This document shows positions 31,605-42,472 of a stretch of DNA of 64,000 bases, in pieces. Where the stretch lies: positions 10,587,852 through 10,651,851 of the forward strand of contig OX637350.1 of NCBI GenBank assembly GCA_951799405.1, in the 5' to 3' direction. Position 1 is the stretch's first letter. Every line of letters begins with the position of its first letter. Position numbers and translations under genes: made by a program. The notes beneath the pieces are model-generated. The model was not told the DNA's origin. It saw only the letters and a list, made by a program, of their open reading frames with translations, and searched no databases. The DNA comes from Agapetus fuscipes (taxonomy: Eukaryota; Arthropoda; Insecta; Trichoptera; Glossosomatidae).

Positions 31605-32000
31605 TACTTATTACGAAATCTTATCTAAGTGAATAAATCTCTCACTGTTAATCTTTTTGATAATGAAATGATGGTGACAATAAATCTATATGTCTTGGTT
31701 GAGAAAGTACATACATGTCGCACGTTTAATAATAAAGAGCAATAACTCAAAAAACAAGAATGTTGGGAAATCACGTTTAAAGTTCAGACACCCAGTACAA
31801 CTTGTATGGGATGAAAAAGGCGACCGATGTTTTATCTCGGTCATATTCGTCCAAATTGAACGGCTGTCGCATTCTACCTATTCTTCTCGCATTGTTCTTG
31901 CGTTTTATTACAAAATCTCGATTTTCCCAATTTTCGAGTTATTTCTCTTTATTATTAAGCGTGCGATGTATCAAAATCTTATATTTTTCCACCGACATGT
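31605..32000. other. No recognisable feature
   Basis: Overlapping plus frames (31690-32028, 31802-32002) show no domain. Confidence 0.4.
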
Positions 32001-32004
32001 AAGT

Positions 32005-32120
32005 TCACGCTCACCATTCTGCATGTGAACTTGCAAACTAAGACTCGAATCTCGAATGAACACAAAATCTGCACCTCTTGTCCGTTTTCTCTGAAACATT
32101 TGGCACATTGAAGAAATTTT
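32005..32120 (-). repeat. SINE-A fragment, strongly diverged
   Basis: Block order GAGGTGCAGATTTTGTGTTC, TCGAGATTCGAGTCTTAG, GCAGAATGGTGAGCGTGAAC on the minus strand parallels the family with about one-third substitutions. Confidence 0.45.
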
Positions 32121-32124
32121 TATT

Positions 32125-33120
32125 GTCATTAAGGGGGTGAAATATAATTCACTCCAAGAGCACCCCAATATATTCGGTAAACAGATCAGTCTGTAGACGT
32201 CTATTGAAGTGACTGTTGTCGGCAACTTATCGAACCACATGTCAGTTCCATGCCCTTGGAGCCGCCACTGTAAAAGCACTCTGACCAAAGACTGTTGCAG
32301 ACTTGCGCAAAAGCTCTATAACCAATTTTCTGTCATTACTTTTGTTTGGGTTTCCGCGTAAAGTTCTATACTTAAGGCCTGACGAATCAAGAATTTGGTT
32401 GCATATAGGTAAATCAGCTGATGTACATCATGTTTCCTGTTCAAATTCCAACATATAATTACCCACTTCCGAGAAATATTTAACCGACGTCCTTACCAAA
32501 ATTAAGGAGTCAAATTTTATGTATCAATCAAATATTGATTGGAAGTTGGTGCAACAGGCCCTTATGGTACTGAAACTGAAACAGTAAAATTCTCACGTAG
32601 ACTTTCCCCATATGCGCGCAGTATTTTCTCTGCAGGCGTGCGATATATTTAAAGTTTATGGGTTTGTAAATCTCTAGGCGGCACAATAGCATTGCTTATG
32701 ATAACATTTCCTCGCTTGGGAAACGGATACTTTGATAAATGTGGCAGCCAACACTCGGTGAACAGCTGGGGCGAGTAAACACACAAACAACGCTGCAAAC
32801 GTAGGTGAGTTCAAATCTATAAAAATACTACGAGTATCAACAGGGGAGTACAGTCTCGACGATATCGATAGTTTTTTTATCATATTGTTATGATTTCACT
32901 GGGGTTCTCTCTTAATTATTATTACCGTATTTATTTTACACGATTTGGTTCACAATTTACAACAATTGATTTCTAGCTCTGGATTTCGACTTCATGGCTT
33001 AATGTTTTAATCGACACTCTCTGATGCCCTATTGCAGTCCTTTTATATAGGTACAAAAGAGATCTTTCTTGCGTATTCCAGATCATTCGTATTGATCATG
33101 ATTGTTTGTTGCTTCTACTT
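32125..33120. other. No recognisable feature
   Basis: Nothing identified on either strand. Confidence 0.45.
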
Positions 33121-33124
33121 AGAA

Positions 33125-33272
33125 GAAAATGCATGAAGAAATAGCATGAAAAAGGTGATGGATATGAATGGATTGAAAGAGGTATGTAAGGATAGGAAAA
33201 AATGGAGGCAGCTCTGCAGAGGCTCTGGCCACCCCTAGCGGAATGGTGACAGAGTTGCAGTTACAGTTACAG
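33125..33272 (+). mobile_element. LINE-A 3' end fragment
   Basis: Carries AAATGCATGAAGAAATAGCA, AAAAGGTGATGGATATGAAT, AAAATGGAGGCAGCTCTGCA, CCACCCCTAGCGGAATGGTG and an ACAGTTACAGTTACAG tail. A SINE-A snippet (TATAGGTTGGTATGAGGCTG) follows at 33274. Confidence 0.75.
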
Positions 33273-33299
33273 ATTTATAGGTTGGTATGAGGCTGTGCG

Positions 33300-34930
33300 T
33301 TACAATGTTCAAAACGAATCTGTCCCGCAGAATCTTTGCTCATATTTATAGGTACGAAAGAGACGTTTCTTGCATCTAGAACATGGTGGATACTTTCTAG
33401 TAGATGAATAATACTAGAGACAGACACACACACCAGCAAGCTACGTGTTCACGCTCACGTCCTACGAACTCATCTGTTCGTAGCACTATTTTAAAAGTTG
33501 CAAAATCACTACTCTGATTATGCAAGCAGGGCATTATTTTATAACACACTTTACAAAGAGCTGTTTAATGAACGTCTACTCAAATGACCGCACTCGTTTC
33601 AAGATATTACGCGCCTTTAATCTCAACATGAAAACATTTGAGCCGCCATTAATTACGTTCAGCACTTCCAATACAAACAGAATCTTTAAAGACAATCTTT
33701 ACTGCTGCCACAGTGTAAGCACTTAAATTAAATGATATGATTAACTTTTATGACTCTGCCATACAAAGCTTCAAGGAGATACAATAAAAAAAGACGTTAG
33801 GGTTTGTGAATATTGGCTAAACGCAAAACCAACAAGATCAAAGAAATTTTGGTTTACAAAAAACGACCTTGTTCGTTGCTATAGAAGCGTCATTTTTTTT
33901 AAGAAAGATGCAGTTGCTGCAAGGCTGGATGGAATTATTTGTGAAAATATTTAATTTTCAGTTAAAATATGGAAAATTTCAAATTTACTGATTTAAAAAC
34001 TCCTTAAATCTTAAACGTACAGTGGAATCCAAATACAATTTGAAATTAGATTTGTTTCTCTCCCGCCAAACGTCACAGATCTGTTTGAAAAGAGTCCGTA
34101 ATACCTAAATAATATCAACAACATTCAGTAGTTAGCATTTTCTTTAGAGCCGTCCGTGTGATGTTACATTATTTTTTTAACGATAGAATTAGTTCCCAGT
34201 CTTTTGTATTACACTTTTGTTCCTCACGTTGCGTTGGCACATGTTTTTCACACAAAGCAAACTATTTAATGTCTGTGAATTTTTAAACTTTTGGTTTTAA
34301 TTATGCGAAGCTCTTAGCGCAAACGGCAAAGATCTGCTGAACAAAACCGCAAGGGTTTAAAGCTGCAAAATTATAATATTGAATAAGGTTTGCGGGGAGA
34401 TTTCGGTCGGCCCGGTACATATTGTAAACCATGGCCTTTATACGTACAACAGAAAGATATGAAAATGATTCTGTACCGGGGGAAAATTACGAAATTTCGG
34501 TCAAAGGAGCCTGAGGGAAACCTTTTAGAAAATTACATTCTGTTTTACTTAATGTACGATCAACGTGGAATCCTTGTTATATACGAGATTGAATGAAATA
34601 TTTAGAACTAGTATTTTAATCACCCCTAAACTTCAGATTCAGGAACAAATGTTCCTTTTGATTTCAATGTAGCTGAAATTTTTATACAACCTCTAATACC
34701 GGTTCTTTCCATAATGTAATTTTTTAGGTATCCTTTTATTATTTTTAACACAATTTTTACTCATCAATTGCCTCAAGAGTAAAATCACTACCTCTAAAAT
34801 GTGCGTGTATCATCGAATGCTAAATATCTCCTGTATGAATCGAATCACGAATGCCCAGATTTTTTCCAAAAAGAAGGTTTCTTTCAGTCATGTAATAAGT
34901 AATGAAAAACATTCACTCTTAAATTCATTC
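33300..34930. other. No recognisable feature
   Basis: Only unsupported short frames (33520-33726, 34390-34596). No repeat shared with the window except a weak CGTCACAGATCTG phrase near 34070 possibly related to repeat D. Confidence 0.4.
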
Positions 34931-34937
34931 CTACATG

Positions 34938-35070
34938 CTGCTTGACAAAAAGGTTGGTATAAGGCTGACCCCCCGGATGCTGTAAAAAAAACACTTTTGT
35001 GTCAACGTGAATTTACATGTGCGTGCTTGTGGGCATGCATTCAAATTAAGCCTCTTAGATTATGATTATA
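34938..35070 (+). repeat. SINE-A copy with large internal deletion
   Basis: 5' end (TTGACAAAAAGGTTGGTATA, GGCTGACC...CTGTAAAAAA) joined to the 3' part (GTGAATTTACATGTGCGTGC, CTTGTGGGCATGCATTC), removing about 110 bp. Confidence 0.65.
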
Positions 35071-35399
35071 GACTTCTCAGTACACAGGGAAGAATTGAAG
35101 GCCACCAGGCTCCTGGTAAGATGGGAAACATCTTGGTTAAAGAACTTGAGACAGTGGCTTGGAAGAAACACAAGATCCTTCTTCGTACAGCTGTATCTAA
35201 TGTACATATTTCTATGTAAATCGCAAATCAAAAAGAAAAGCATTTTTTAACAAATTAATGCTTCAATATTTAACAGTATCCTTAAAATAATCTGGATAAT
35301 TTGAGCTTCCTGGACAACTTCCTCTTAAATATCCTTCTTTACCGTAATTGTCCACTCGTATGTTTCTGTAATTTATTTTTAAACATTGATTGAGAGGAA

Positions 35400-35642
35400 A
35401 TCTAAATCTAAATCTAAGCTGCAAAGATATGTATCATTTGAGATTCATATTAAATGCATTCCCTCAAGCAGACACGCATAATTTCGCGCTTACACATGCC
35501 GCATGTGGATCTACAATATAAAAAAACCCAATCTCAACTGCAACTCTTTCTGACCTTCCCTGAAGCAGGGGTGACATTGGCAAAGTGAACCATTTTTTAC
35601 AGTATGGCTGGTCAGCCGCATAGCAACCTATCAGTCAAGGAA
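35400..35642 (-). repeat. SINE-A copy, CTAAATCTAAAT-tailed subgroup
   Basis: Minus strand; tail of TTTAGATTTAGATT type. Lacks part of the GCAGGG...TTCATTTGAG block. Confidence 0.8.
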
Positions 35643-35689
35643 TTATCATAATAAATATTCACTGTGTATCTACTCGTATCATGTGGTCG

Positions 35690-36150
35690 CATGATCGCTG
35701 GTCAGTCGAAATTTAATCACATTATTTCTCTTCTCCAAAAACTTCACTGGCTCCGTGTCCCAGAGCGCGTCGAGTTTAAAGTATGCTTGATGGTCCACAA
35801 TGTTTTGTTTGAGAAGACCCCCAAATATCTCGCCGATTTAATCAAGTCCGTCGCCCTCGGCAAAAAAGCCTCACACTACGTTCGGCAGAAACCAGAGCCA
35901 TGTCACGTATTGAAGAGCCAATCAGAAGAGTAAATTCAGTGTTTTGAGAGTGTGCATTTGCAGTTGCTGGTCTTCTGGCTTGTAACCGCCTGCCTCAGTA
36001 TGTGAAAGAGCTAGAGGGGCATGTAAAGTTCAGAAATGCACTGTAGACAAGAAAATTTCTGGCATCACATGCACAAGCGCCCTTGGAGTGACTGCATCAC
36101 TATACGGCGCTATAAAGAAATCACCAAGAAATCATCATCATCTTTGAAAA
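35690..36150 (+). pseudogene. LINE-C (CR1-like) C-terminal remnant
   Basis: The plus frame contains FNHIISLLQKLHWLRVPERV then EFKVCLMVHNVLFEKTPKYL, the I..LL..LHWLPV.ERV.FK....V...L....P.YL pattern of the region after RT in CR1/L2-clade non-LTR retrotransposons. The frame breaks after ~85 residues. The 3' end is GCGCCCTTGGAGTGA, GGCGCTATAAAGAAATCACC, (ATC)n. Distinct from LINE-B, whose 3' UTR differs. 5'-truncated. Confidence 0.75.
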
Positions 36151-36469
36151 GTCTGTATGTACTCTTTTCGATGTAAATAATGTCGTAGGCGCTATTTGAG
36201 TCATTGTAACAAAACCACCAGGCCTACTTTTTGGCTACGACATTTTTGTGAAACTCACCGACATCGTTTTATAAAGCTTTGTGAAGAGCTTCCATTACAG
36301 GTACATGCAGTTTCCTTCAACTTTATTTGTTTCTCTCTACTTTCTCATTAAATTTTTGGTTCTGACTTCAAAACAAAAGAAAATGGCAGAACATGAGTCA
36401 AAAAACTCCTCGTGATTTCCTTCTTTTACATTTCATTTTTCTTCTCTTGCAAAGGGAATAAGAAATGAC

Positions 36470-36640
36470 AACGCATCTTAGCTGAAAAAGCAAGCTTATT
36501 TTATTGAAAGTACCATGCAATGGAGACTCCCAAGATTTCAGAGAATCTGGAGGTCTATAACACTTTTTGGAGTGTCGCAGAAGTGTGAGTGGCGGTTCAT
36601 GACTTCGCGTTGATTCTTTGTTACACTTCGTAGAGTTGCA
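36470..36640 (-). repeat. Relative of the SINE-B2 poly(A)-type 3' module
   Basis: GGAGACTCCCAAGATTTCAG and AATCTGGAGGTCTATAACAC parallel 62.85-62.90 kb (GGAGACTCCCTAGATTCTAG, CTAGGGGTCTATGACACTTG). Both minus frames encode a similar peptide with CxRPxxSLxSxESP, suggesting a shared, perhaps coding, ancestor. No tRNA-like head here. Confidence 0.45.
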
Positions 36641-36741
36641 CAAACGTCACCAACTAATTTTTATCTACTAAAAAAATATTTTTTACATAATCGATCAATT
36701 TCATTTAGTTAATTTTCATCTAGCAATAACTAAATAATTTG

Positions 36742-36972
36742 TTCCTTGACTTAAGAGGCTGACCACTCATACTGTAAAAAATGGTTACTTTACCCTGTTT
36801 CAGGGAAGGTCGGCAAGAGTTGCAGTGCTAATGTTCATTCGAGATTAGGTTTTTATGTTATAAGTGCCCATGCGGCATGTGTAAGCTCGAACTTATACGT
36901 GTCTGCTTATGGGAATATATTTAATATTGATTTTAAATGGAAATGTCTTTGCAACTTAGATTATAAATTATA
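36742..36972 (+). repeat. SINE-A copy
   Basis: Missing the TATAGGTTGGTATG block and part of the CAATGTCACC block. Tail is TTAGATTATAAATTATA. Confidence 0.8.
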
Positions 36973-36979
36973 AAGGTCT

Positions 36980-37615
36980 GTTAACTCATGGTTAAAGCTT
37001 TATCAAGGAGTCTGGTGTCACTACTCACTAGAGCCGGCATTGTTTTTTTACAAAACACGCCAGTCAGACCCACCGTTTTAAAAAGCTCGACCATAGCGCC
37101 TGAAAATAAACACGATACAGGTGTGAAATGTTTTTATATTATTTTGCACCTTATAGTCAGATACCTATAATTTTACATAGATGTGCCTATGTATTTAGGC
37201 TGTATTTATGTATATACGTATGCAGCCTACTTCAAGCCTGGTTAACACAGTATTCTGATGTGTTGAATTCAAGAGCACTTAAATTCCAGCCACAAAATTA
37301 TAAAATAATTACACCCTTACGTGGAAAGTTCTGGATGAAATTCCCTGAATATGATGAGAGGAGTTCACAATTAATCAGTGATCACAAAACGAGTCCTCAC
37401 ATATTTCTTCAAAACCTGGGCACTGGCTAAACATGACCAATGCTCTAAAAACACCTTTAAAATGCAATTTTTATCTACCGATTTGAAAGAAAAAAAACGC
37501 AACATTAAACTTCTGTCGTTATTTTATTGCGTTAGAAATTTATTTTCAGTACTGGCGTGCGTACAAACAGTGTACAGATCCGTTTTAAAATTTTCTGGAT
37601 TTTTAAGGATATTTG
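36980..37615. other. No recognisable feature
   Basis: Overlapping frames 36988-37170, 37128-37430 and 37378-37641 lack any domain signature. Confidence 0.4.
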
Positions 37616-37617
37616 GT

Positions 37618-38195
37618 CAATTGACTTATAGTTTAATATGAGATCAGGGGTGGAAGTCTCATCTCCACGGTAATTCCTACCTACCGAATATCAGTAGTAT
37701 TTGTATGAAGACCTGTCAATCCAAAATGGGCGCAAGTGAACAGCTGATAAGTCTTCATAAAAATATTACCTATAATCCGGTTTTATTCAAAACCAACATC
37801 AATCCCCACTTCCTTGCAATGCCTCACGACAGAAGCAACAACACAAGCAACACCTCTGCGGCACCCTTCAAAAACCTGTCAATCCAAGATGGGCGCCAGT
37901 GAACAGCTGATTAGTCTTCATAAAAATATTACCGATATTCGGTAGGAAAGAATTACCGTGGCGATGAGACTTCCGGCTCTGACCACCCATGCTGTAAAAA
38001 TATGGTTCACTTTGCCAATATCACCCCTTTTCCAGGGAAGGTCGACAAAAGTTGCTGAGCCTATGCGCATTTGAGGTTTGGTTTTCAATTGTAATGCAGC
38101 ATTTGGAAGCGAGAACTTAAACGTGTCTGTTTGTGGGCATGCATTTAATATGAATTTTAAATGTTCATACATCTTTGCAACTTAGGTTAGATATG
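37618..38195 (+). repeat. SINE-A copy interrupted by MITE C
   Basis: The first ~28 bp (TTGACTTATAGTTTAATATG) precede the MITE; the remainder (TGACCACCCATGCTGTAAAA onward to CTTTGCAACTTAGGTTAGAT) follows it. The MITE inserted after this SINE. Confidence 0.7.
37647..37978. mobile_element. Palindromic MITE C copy, enlarged, nested in SINE-A
   Basis: Arms GGGGTGGAAGTCTCATCTCC and GGCGATGAGACTTCCGGCTC with mirrored TACCGATATTCGG-type segments. The core AACCTGTCAATCCAAGATGG occurs twice, around an extra ~90-bp segment (37780-37870) not seen in the other copies. Confidence 0.75.
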
Positions 38196-38199
38196 TTAA

Positions 38200-38740
38200 C
38201 GTGTACAGGCTTTTTCCTAGCGCGTACAGACCTTACAACTAAATAACAAAAAAGTGTAACCTCTACAGTTTTTTATCAGCAGAACCCTAAATTAAGAAAA
38301 AAATGTTTCTTTTGCATTCTATAATATAAAGTAACCTCTTTTAAGGAGGCCCGCATCTATCCTGAATTGTCTCATTCATTTTTTTGATGATGATGATGAT
38401 GATAGGCATACATCCTGGTAAATATTAAGTATTGAAAATATACCGGAGCTCGAAAAACAAGGGTCGAATTAATTTTGAATTATGTAACAATACACTTTTT
38501 ACCCGCGTGAAAAGTTTACTCAGCCTTAATTACCGGAGTTCTACCCTTAATTATAAATTTGTAGACTGTTTTGTTGTATTTATTTACAAAGGCAAATGTT
38601 TATCTAAATAAGTCACTTCCTAATTTTTCTCTTACTCAATTATTACCGTATTTAAATTATATATATTCCTGAAATTATTTATTTTTGTTACTCTTTTCAT
38701 TAAATATTTAATGGAGTAATTTCCATTAAATATTAAAATT
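38200..38740. other. No recognisable feature; (GAT)n microsatellite at 38384
   Basis: Contains a five- to six-unit GAT/ATG trinucleotide run near 38384-38401. Otherwise AT-rich. Confidence 0.45.
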
Positions 38741-38769
38741 ACTGAACAATATATTATACGAGTTTTAGG

Positions 38770-39012
38770 GTTTGTGTATTGACATTGTAAAGATTCATTT
38801 AATTAATAATGTAAAAATTAAACACAAAATTTTTCTTCAGAAGTTGATTTATTTCCTCGAGCGCTTTTCATGCTATCACACCATCCTCAGTTGTTTCTGT
38901 TCTATTTAGTCTGAGTTTTTCTCTTGAGAATGGTGTGATAACATCAAATGCGCCATAGGAAATAAATCAACTCTTGAAGAAAAACCTTGTGTTTTATTTT
39001 TACGTTATTAAT
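38770..39012. mobile_element. Inverted pair of Penelope-type pLTRs, no ORF
   Basis: The left arm (ATGTAAAAATTAAACACAAA, TTTTTCTTCAGAAGTTGATT, TATTTCCTCGAGCG, ...ACACCATCCTCAG) is inverted in the right arm (GAATGGTGTGATAACATC, GGAAATAAATCAACTCTTGA, AAAACCTTGTGTTTTA, TTTTTACGTTATTAATG). The spacer is only ~45 bp. On the minus strand the left arm reads CTGAGGATGGTGTGATAGCA then TGAAAAGCG, a decayed hammerhead-like arrangement. Same family as the pair at the window's right edge. Confidence 0.7.
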
Positions 39013-39059
39013 GTATTGTATCATCATTGTACAGTTTAAAAAACAATTGAAAACATTTT

Positions 39060-39135
39060 TGTTTGGACAATCCTACAAAGCGCCTTTGAAGTGACGTTAG
39101 TTACGAAAGGGCGCTATACAATGGATTTCTATAAA
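39060..39135 (+). mobile_element. LINE-C 3' tail fragment
   Basis: AAAGCGCCTTTGAAGTGACG then AAAGGGCGCTATACAATGGA. Confidence 0.5.
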
Positions 39136-39744
39136 TATCTGGATAAACTTAGCCAAGTGGCGACTGAAGACTTTCCATATTCTACAGAAATTATGAAATA
39201 TTTTTTTTTGCAAAACATTGACGTACTAAAAATATAATAAATGTACATAAGATTTAATAAATACACAAGACTCACACTAAATTTGTTGAAAATTGAAATG
39301 AAAGATCGATGCCTTAATCAAAGTCAGTTACATTTCCATTATCAACAGCTTTACATCAAATGGATATTACTCGATGAACTATTAATAAACAAGCTCACAG
39401 AAAGCTCTTGGGGTGTAATTCACACAAGAATAAAGAACAAAGCTCTCAGATGTCTTTTTATTTTTTAAATGAAATTATCATTTTCTCGTACAGGGAGTGG
39501 ATCCCCTTCCTATCCGATTACAAATACACTGCCGTGCGAATTTTTATTAGTTCCGACGCTCGCTTCATCCACATGAGCGAGATTGGAAAAAAATATATCG
39601 GAACGCTCCAGCTGGTTCCACAACGAATCGGTGCACAGACAGCTCGCCCATGGACAAATCGGGCACACGACAATTCGTCAACATGACTTTTTGGTCAACG
39701 AAATTTCATTTACAAAAAACTCGGCCACATGCACAGAAAGTGTG

Positions 39745-40305
39745 ATTGGCTGTTGTTCAACGCTTTATAGTGGTCAGCCAAAGAAGCAGTTCAATCGCTT
39801 TCAATCTGTGTTGAATTCGGTAGCAAGACTCATATTCGGGATACCTAAATTTGCTCACATCACAACACTACATTGGTTTCGTTTCCCGGAGAGGGTGGTC
39901 TACCGTGTTTGTGTGATGGTATATAAAGCCATCAATGGCTTGGCTCCACCTTATCTGACTGACATGACGTTGCCTGTTGAGGTGGGTGTAAGGAGGCAGA
40001 CACTCCGATGCGACAGATCCGCGGGCGATGGAGTAGTCAATTTGGTTCAGCCACGCCGTCAGATTTTTACAAATTTCGGAGACCGCGCTTTCCGTGTTGC
40101 GGGTCCGGTGGAGTGGAACAGACTGCCACCCGGAGTGAAGAACTCCAAATCTTTGGGTGTATTTCGCGGGGAACTCAAGACACACTTTTTTAGAAAGTCT
40201 TATCCATGATCGGAGAGGGCCCTTGAGGTGTGACACACACAAAAACGGTGCTCTCTTATCATTTGTAATTGAAAATAAATTTGCCTGATATTAGTATTAT
40301 TATTA
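39745..40305 (+). pseudogene. LINE-B (CR1/L2-like) C-terminal fragment, open frame
   Basis: The in-frame plus-strand product (ending at 40209) runs from CSTLYSGQPKKQFNRFQSVL through ARLIFGIPKFAHIT, LHWFRFPERVVYRVCVMVYK, INGLAPPYLTDM, NFGDRAFRVAGPVEWNRLPP to FRGELKTHFFRKSYP. This is the region after RT of CR1/L2-clade non-LTR retrotransposons. RT and endonuclease are missing (5' truncation). The annotated upstream ATG (39583) lies in repeat G, so the first ~55 codons are not LINE sequence. 3' UTR: GAGAGGGCCCTTGAGGTGTG, ACACACAAAAACGGTGCTC, AATAAATTTG. Confidence 0.85.
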
Positions 40306-40411
40306 TCGGTCACGGAAAATTCGGTCATACGACAGTTTTTCCACATTACTCTTCAATCAACGATATTTGGGTCACATACAACAAGTTAGTTGGGTAAATA
40401 CAACAGTCTAT

Positions 40412-40630
40412 ACTCCTTAACTTATAGGTTGGTATGCGGCTGACCACCCTTGCTGTAGAAAATGGTTCACTTGTCACCCCTGTTTCAGGGAAGGTCGGCA
40501 AGAGTTGCAGGGTGTATGTTCACTTGAGATTTGGGTTTTTATGTTGTATGTTTACATGCGGCATATGAAAGCGCGAGCTTATACGTGTCTGCTTGTGAGA
40601 ATGCATATAATTTGAATCCTCAATGTAACT
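40412..40630 (+). repeat. SINE-A copy
   Basis: Begins CTCCTTAACTTATAGG, lacks part of the CACTTTGCCAATG block, and ends TTGAATCCTCAATGTAAC without a tail. Confidence 0.75.
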
Positions 40631-40821
40631 GGAAAAACACTACTATCAGTACTTCTTTAAGTCTCCCATTACATCAAAGATCAGTAATCATCATTGCAAT
40701 TTTTATTTCGGATACTGCCAATCTAAAAAAAATATGGCCGTATTGTTAGGCAATTGTCATGTGACCGATTTGTCAATAGATGAGCTGTGTGTGGACGAGT
40801 TATCTTTCACCGATTTGACGT

Positions 40822-41290
40822 GGCACGGTTCCAGCTAAGCTTTAAAAACCTTAAATCTCGTTTGGAGTTGGGGGCCAGGCAGGTGGGAGGAGGGGGGGGG
40901 GGTTGTGGAGGGGATAATCCTTTCGGGAAAAACATTCCAATATATTTTCCAGAACGATAAGATGTCCAGATTAAACGGTTTATTTTGCTCCGAGAGACAG
41001 CGGGGTTCAGCCGGGTTCAGATGATTAAATAAATCACGGGGCATGTGAGCCAAACTGTGTACTATTGATTTAATGTGAGTAAAAAATAGAAGATGTGATT
41101 GCTTTAAATTGACATTTTTCAGGTGAATTTGTTGCCAAACACTAGAATTGTTCTACACAAAAACATGCAGAAAGTTTAGAGTGCAAATAAAACCAAGGGA
41201 ATAATCTTGAAATGAGATTCATAAACCTAAGTATCATCATCATCATCTACATTGAGTTGGACATAATATGAGTCGTATAGAATCAAAATG
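40822..41290. other. No recognisable feature; poly-G run at ~40891
   Basis: Contains a 10-G run within a GGTGGGAGGAGGGG context. The minus frame 40835-41053 is not supported. A short (ATC)n run lies at 41235. Confidence 0.4.
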
Positions 41291-41532
41291 GCGATCTTAG
41301 TACGATTTGCAAAACTTGAGTAATGTAAAGTTTACGGCAATTATAAAAGAGTGATTTCGTCCAAATTCTGCCGTTTTTGTTTGCTTGAACTTGATTTTCA
41401 TCATATCTGTAACTCTTTTGCTAAGACCATAAAGTGTAAGAAACAAAAACGGCAGATTTTGGGAGAAATCACTCTTTAATATTTTCCGTAAACTTTACTT
41501 TTCTCAAGTTTTGCAACTCGTACTAAGGGTAC
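41291..41532. mobile_element. Palindromic MITE F, copy 2 (242 bp)
   Basis: Same length and orientation as copy 1. By eye about nine in ten positions agree. Left terminus is altered (GCGATCTTAGTACGAT), right terminus intact (CTCGTACTAAGGGTAC). Confidence 0.85.
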
Positions 41533-42472
41533 TGTTTTTTTTTTTAACTGAGATAAATTTATGAAATCGATAAGAAAATTATATCTTGAGCTTCCATATG
41601 TTTCAGTATCTAATTTTATAAAAACTCAAACACCCCTATTCACTAATCATCCTTACCTCTCTATCATAACTCATCCAACCTTCTCATTTCATTGTGGTTT
41701 TTTCTTGTCAATTATGTAACGGTGTCTTCTTGACAATGACAGTCCCCGAAAGTTCTTGTGGTAATAAATACTGTATTGTGAAAATAAAACTCGGTGTTTT
41801 TTTTTTCTTTAATTTTTTTATACTCCTCACAAAAGTTCGACAAAAATACAACGTTCCTGTTTTAAGCCGCAGCACCCAAAGTCAAAATAGTCAAGATAAT
41901 AATAATAATAATTGTCCAATTTTTGTATGTCACCCCCAACTAGCAAAAAAAGGTCGTATAAAAGTTGAGAAAACGTTTTACTGCAACTTCTGGTCCGATA
42001 AGATTGGTCATATAAACGTTACGAAAACGTTTATAAAATGCGAAAGTGGCGCAAATTATACGACCTATTGGTCGTATAATGGTTAAATAAAGGTTTTATG
42101 ATAACAACAAATAGTTGAGTAAAGATCATTGAGGTATATATACTAGAGAAGTAACTCTTCTCGAAACACGTAGCACCCTGCAGTAGGTCAAAAATCGTAC
42201 TCGAGAAAAACGGCCCGCCAGTCTCACGCAGACTTACTCAGCGAGCGGACGAGACAGGTGCTAATACATACTGCTATAAATGGCTAAATATTGTGATTGG
42301 AGTTTTCAAACACCTTTGTTTGTGAACTTGATCAATTATACTACATGCACAAATTCAAAATATATAAAATCCTAGCACAAATTAATTATTAAAACAATTG
42401 TTTAACTTTAAAAATTTCGTCGCTGTGAAGTCAGCCCGACATATCGAACGCATAAGTAGAGCTTCATATTTT

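Larger units (their letters stand above)
39640..40820. repeat. Repeat G copy, split by LINE-B and SINE-A
   Basis: Pieces at 39640-39715 (CGGGCACACGACAATTCGTC), 40306-40400 (CGGTCATACGACAGTTTTTC, TTTGGGTCACATACAAC) and 40745-40820 (CATGTGACCGATTTGTCAAT, GAGTTATCTTTCACCGATTT) resemble the 27.43-27.71 kb repeat. Intervening parts are the LINE-B and SINE-A insertions, so repeat G is the oldest layer here. Confidence 0.5.

Noticed and set aside
38384..38401. GAT trinucleotide run as a coding Asp/Met tract
   Set aside because: No surrounding open frame; simple microsatellite.
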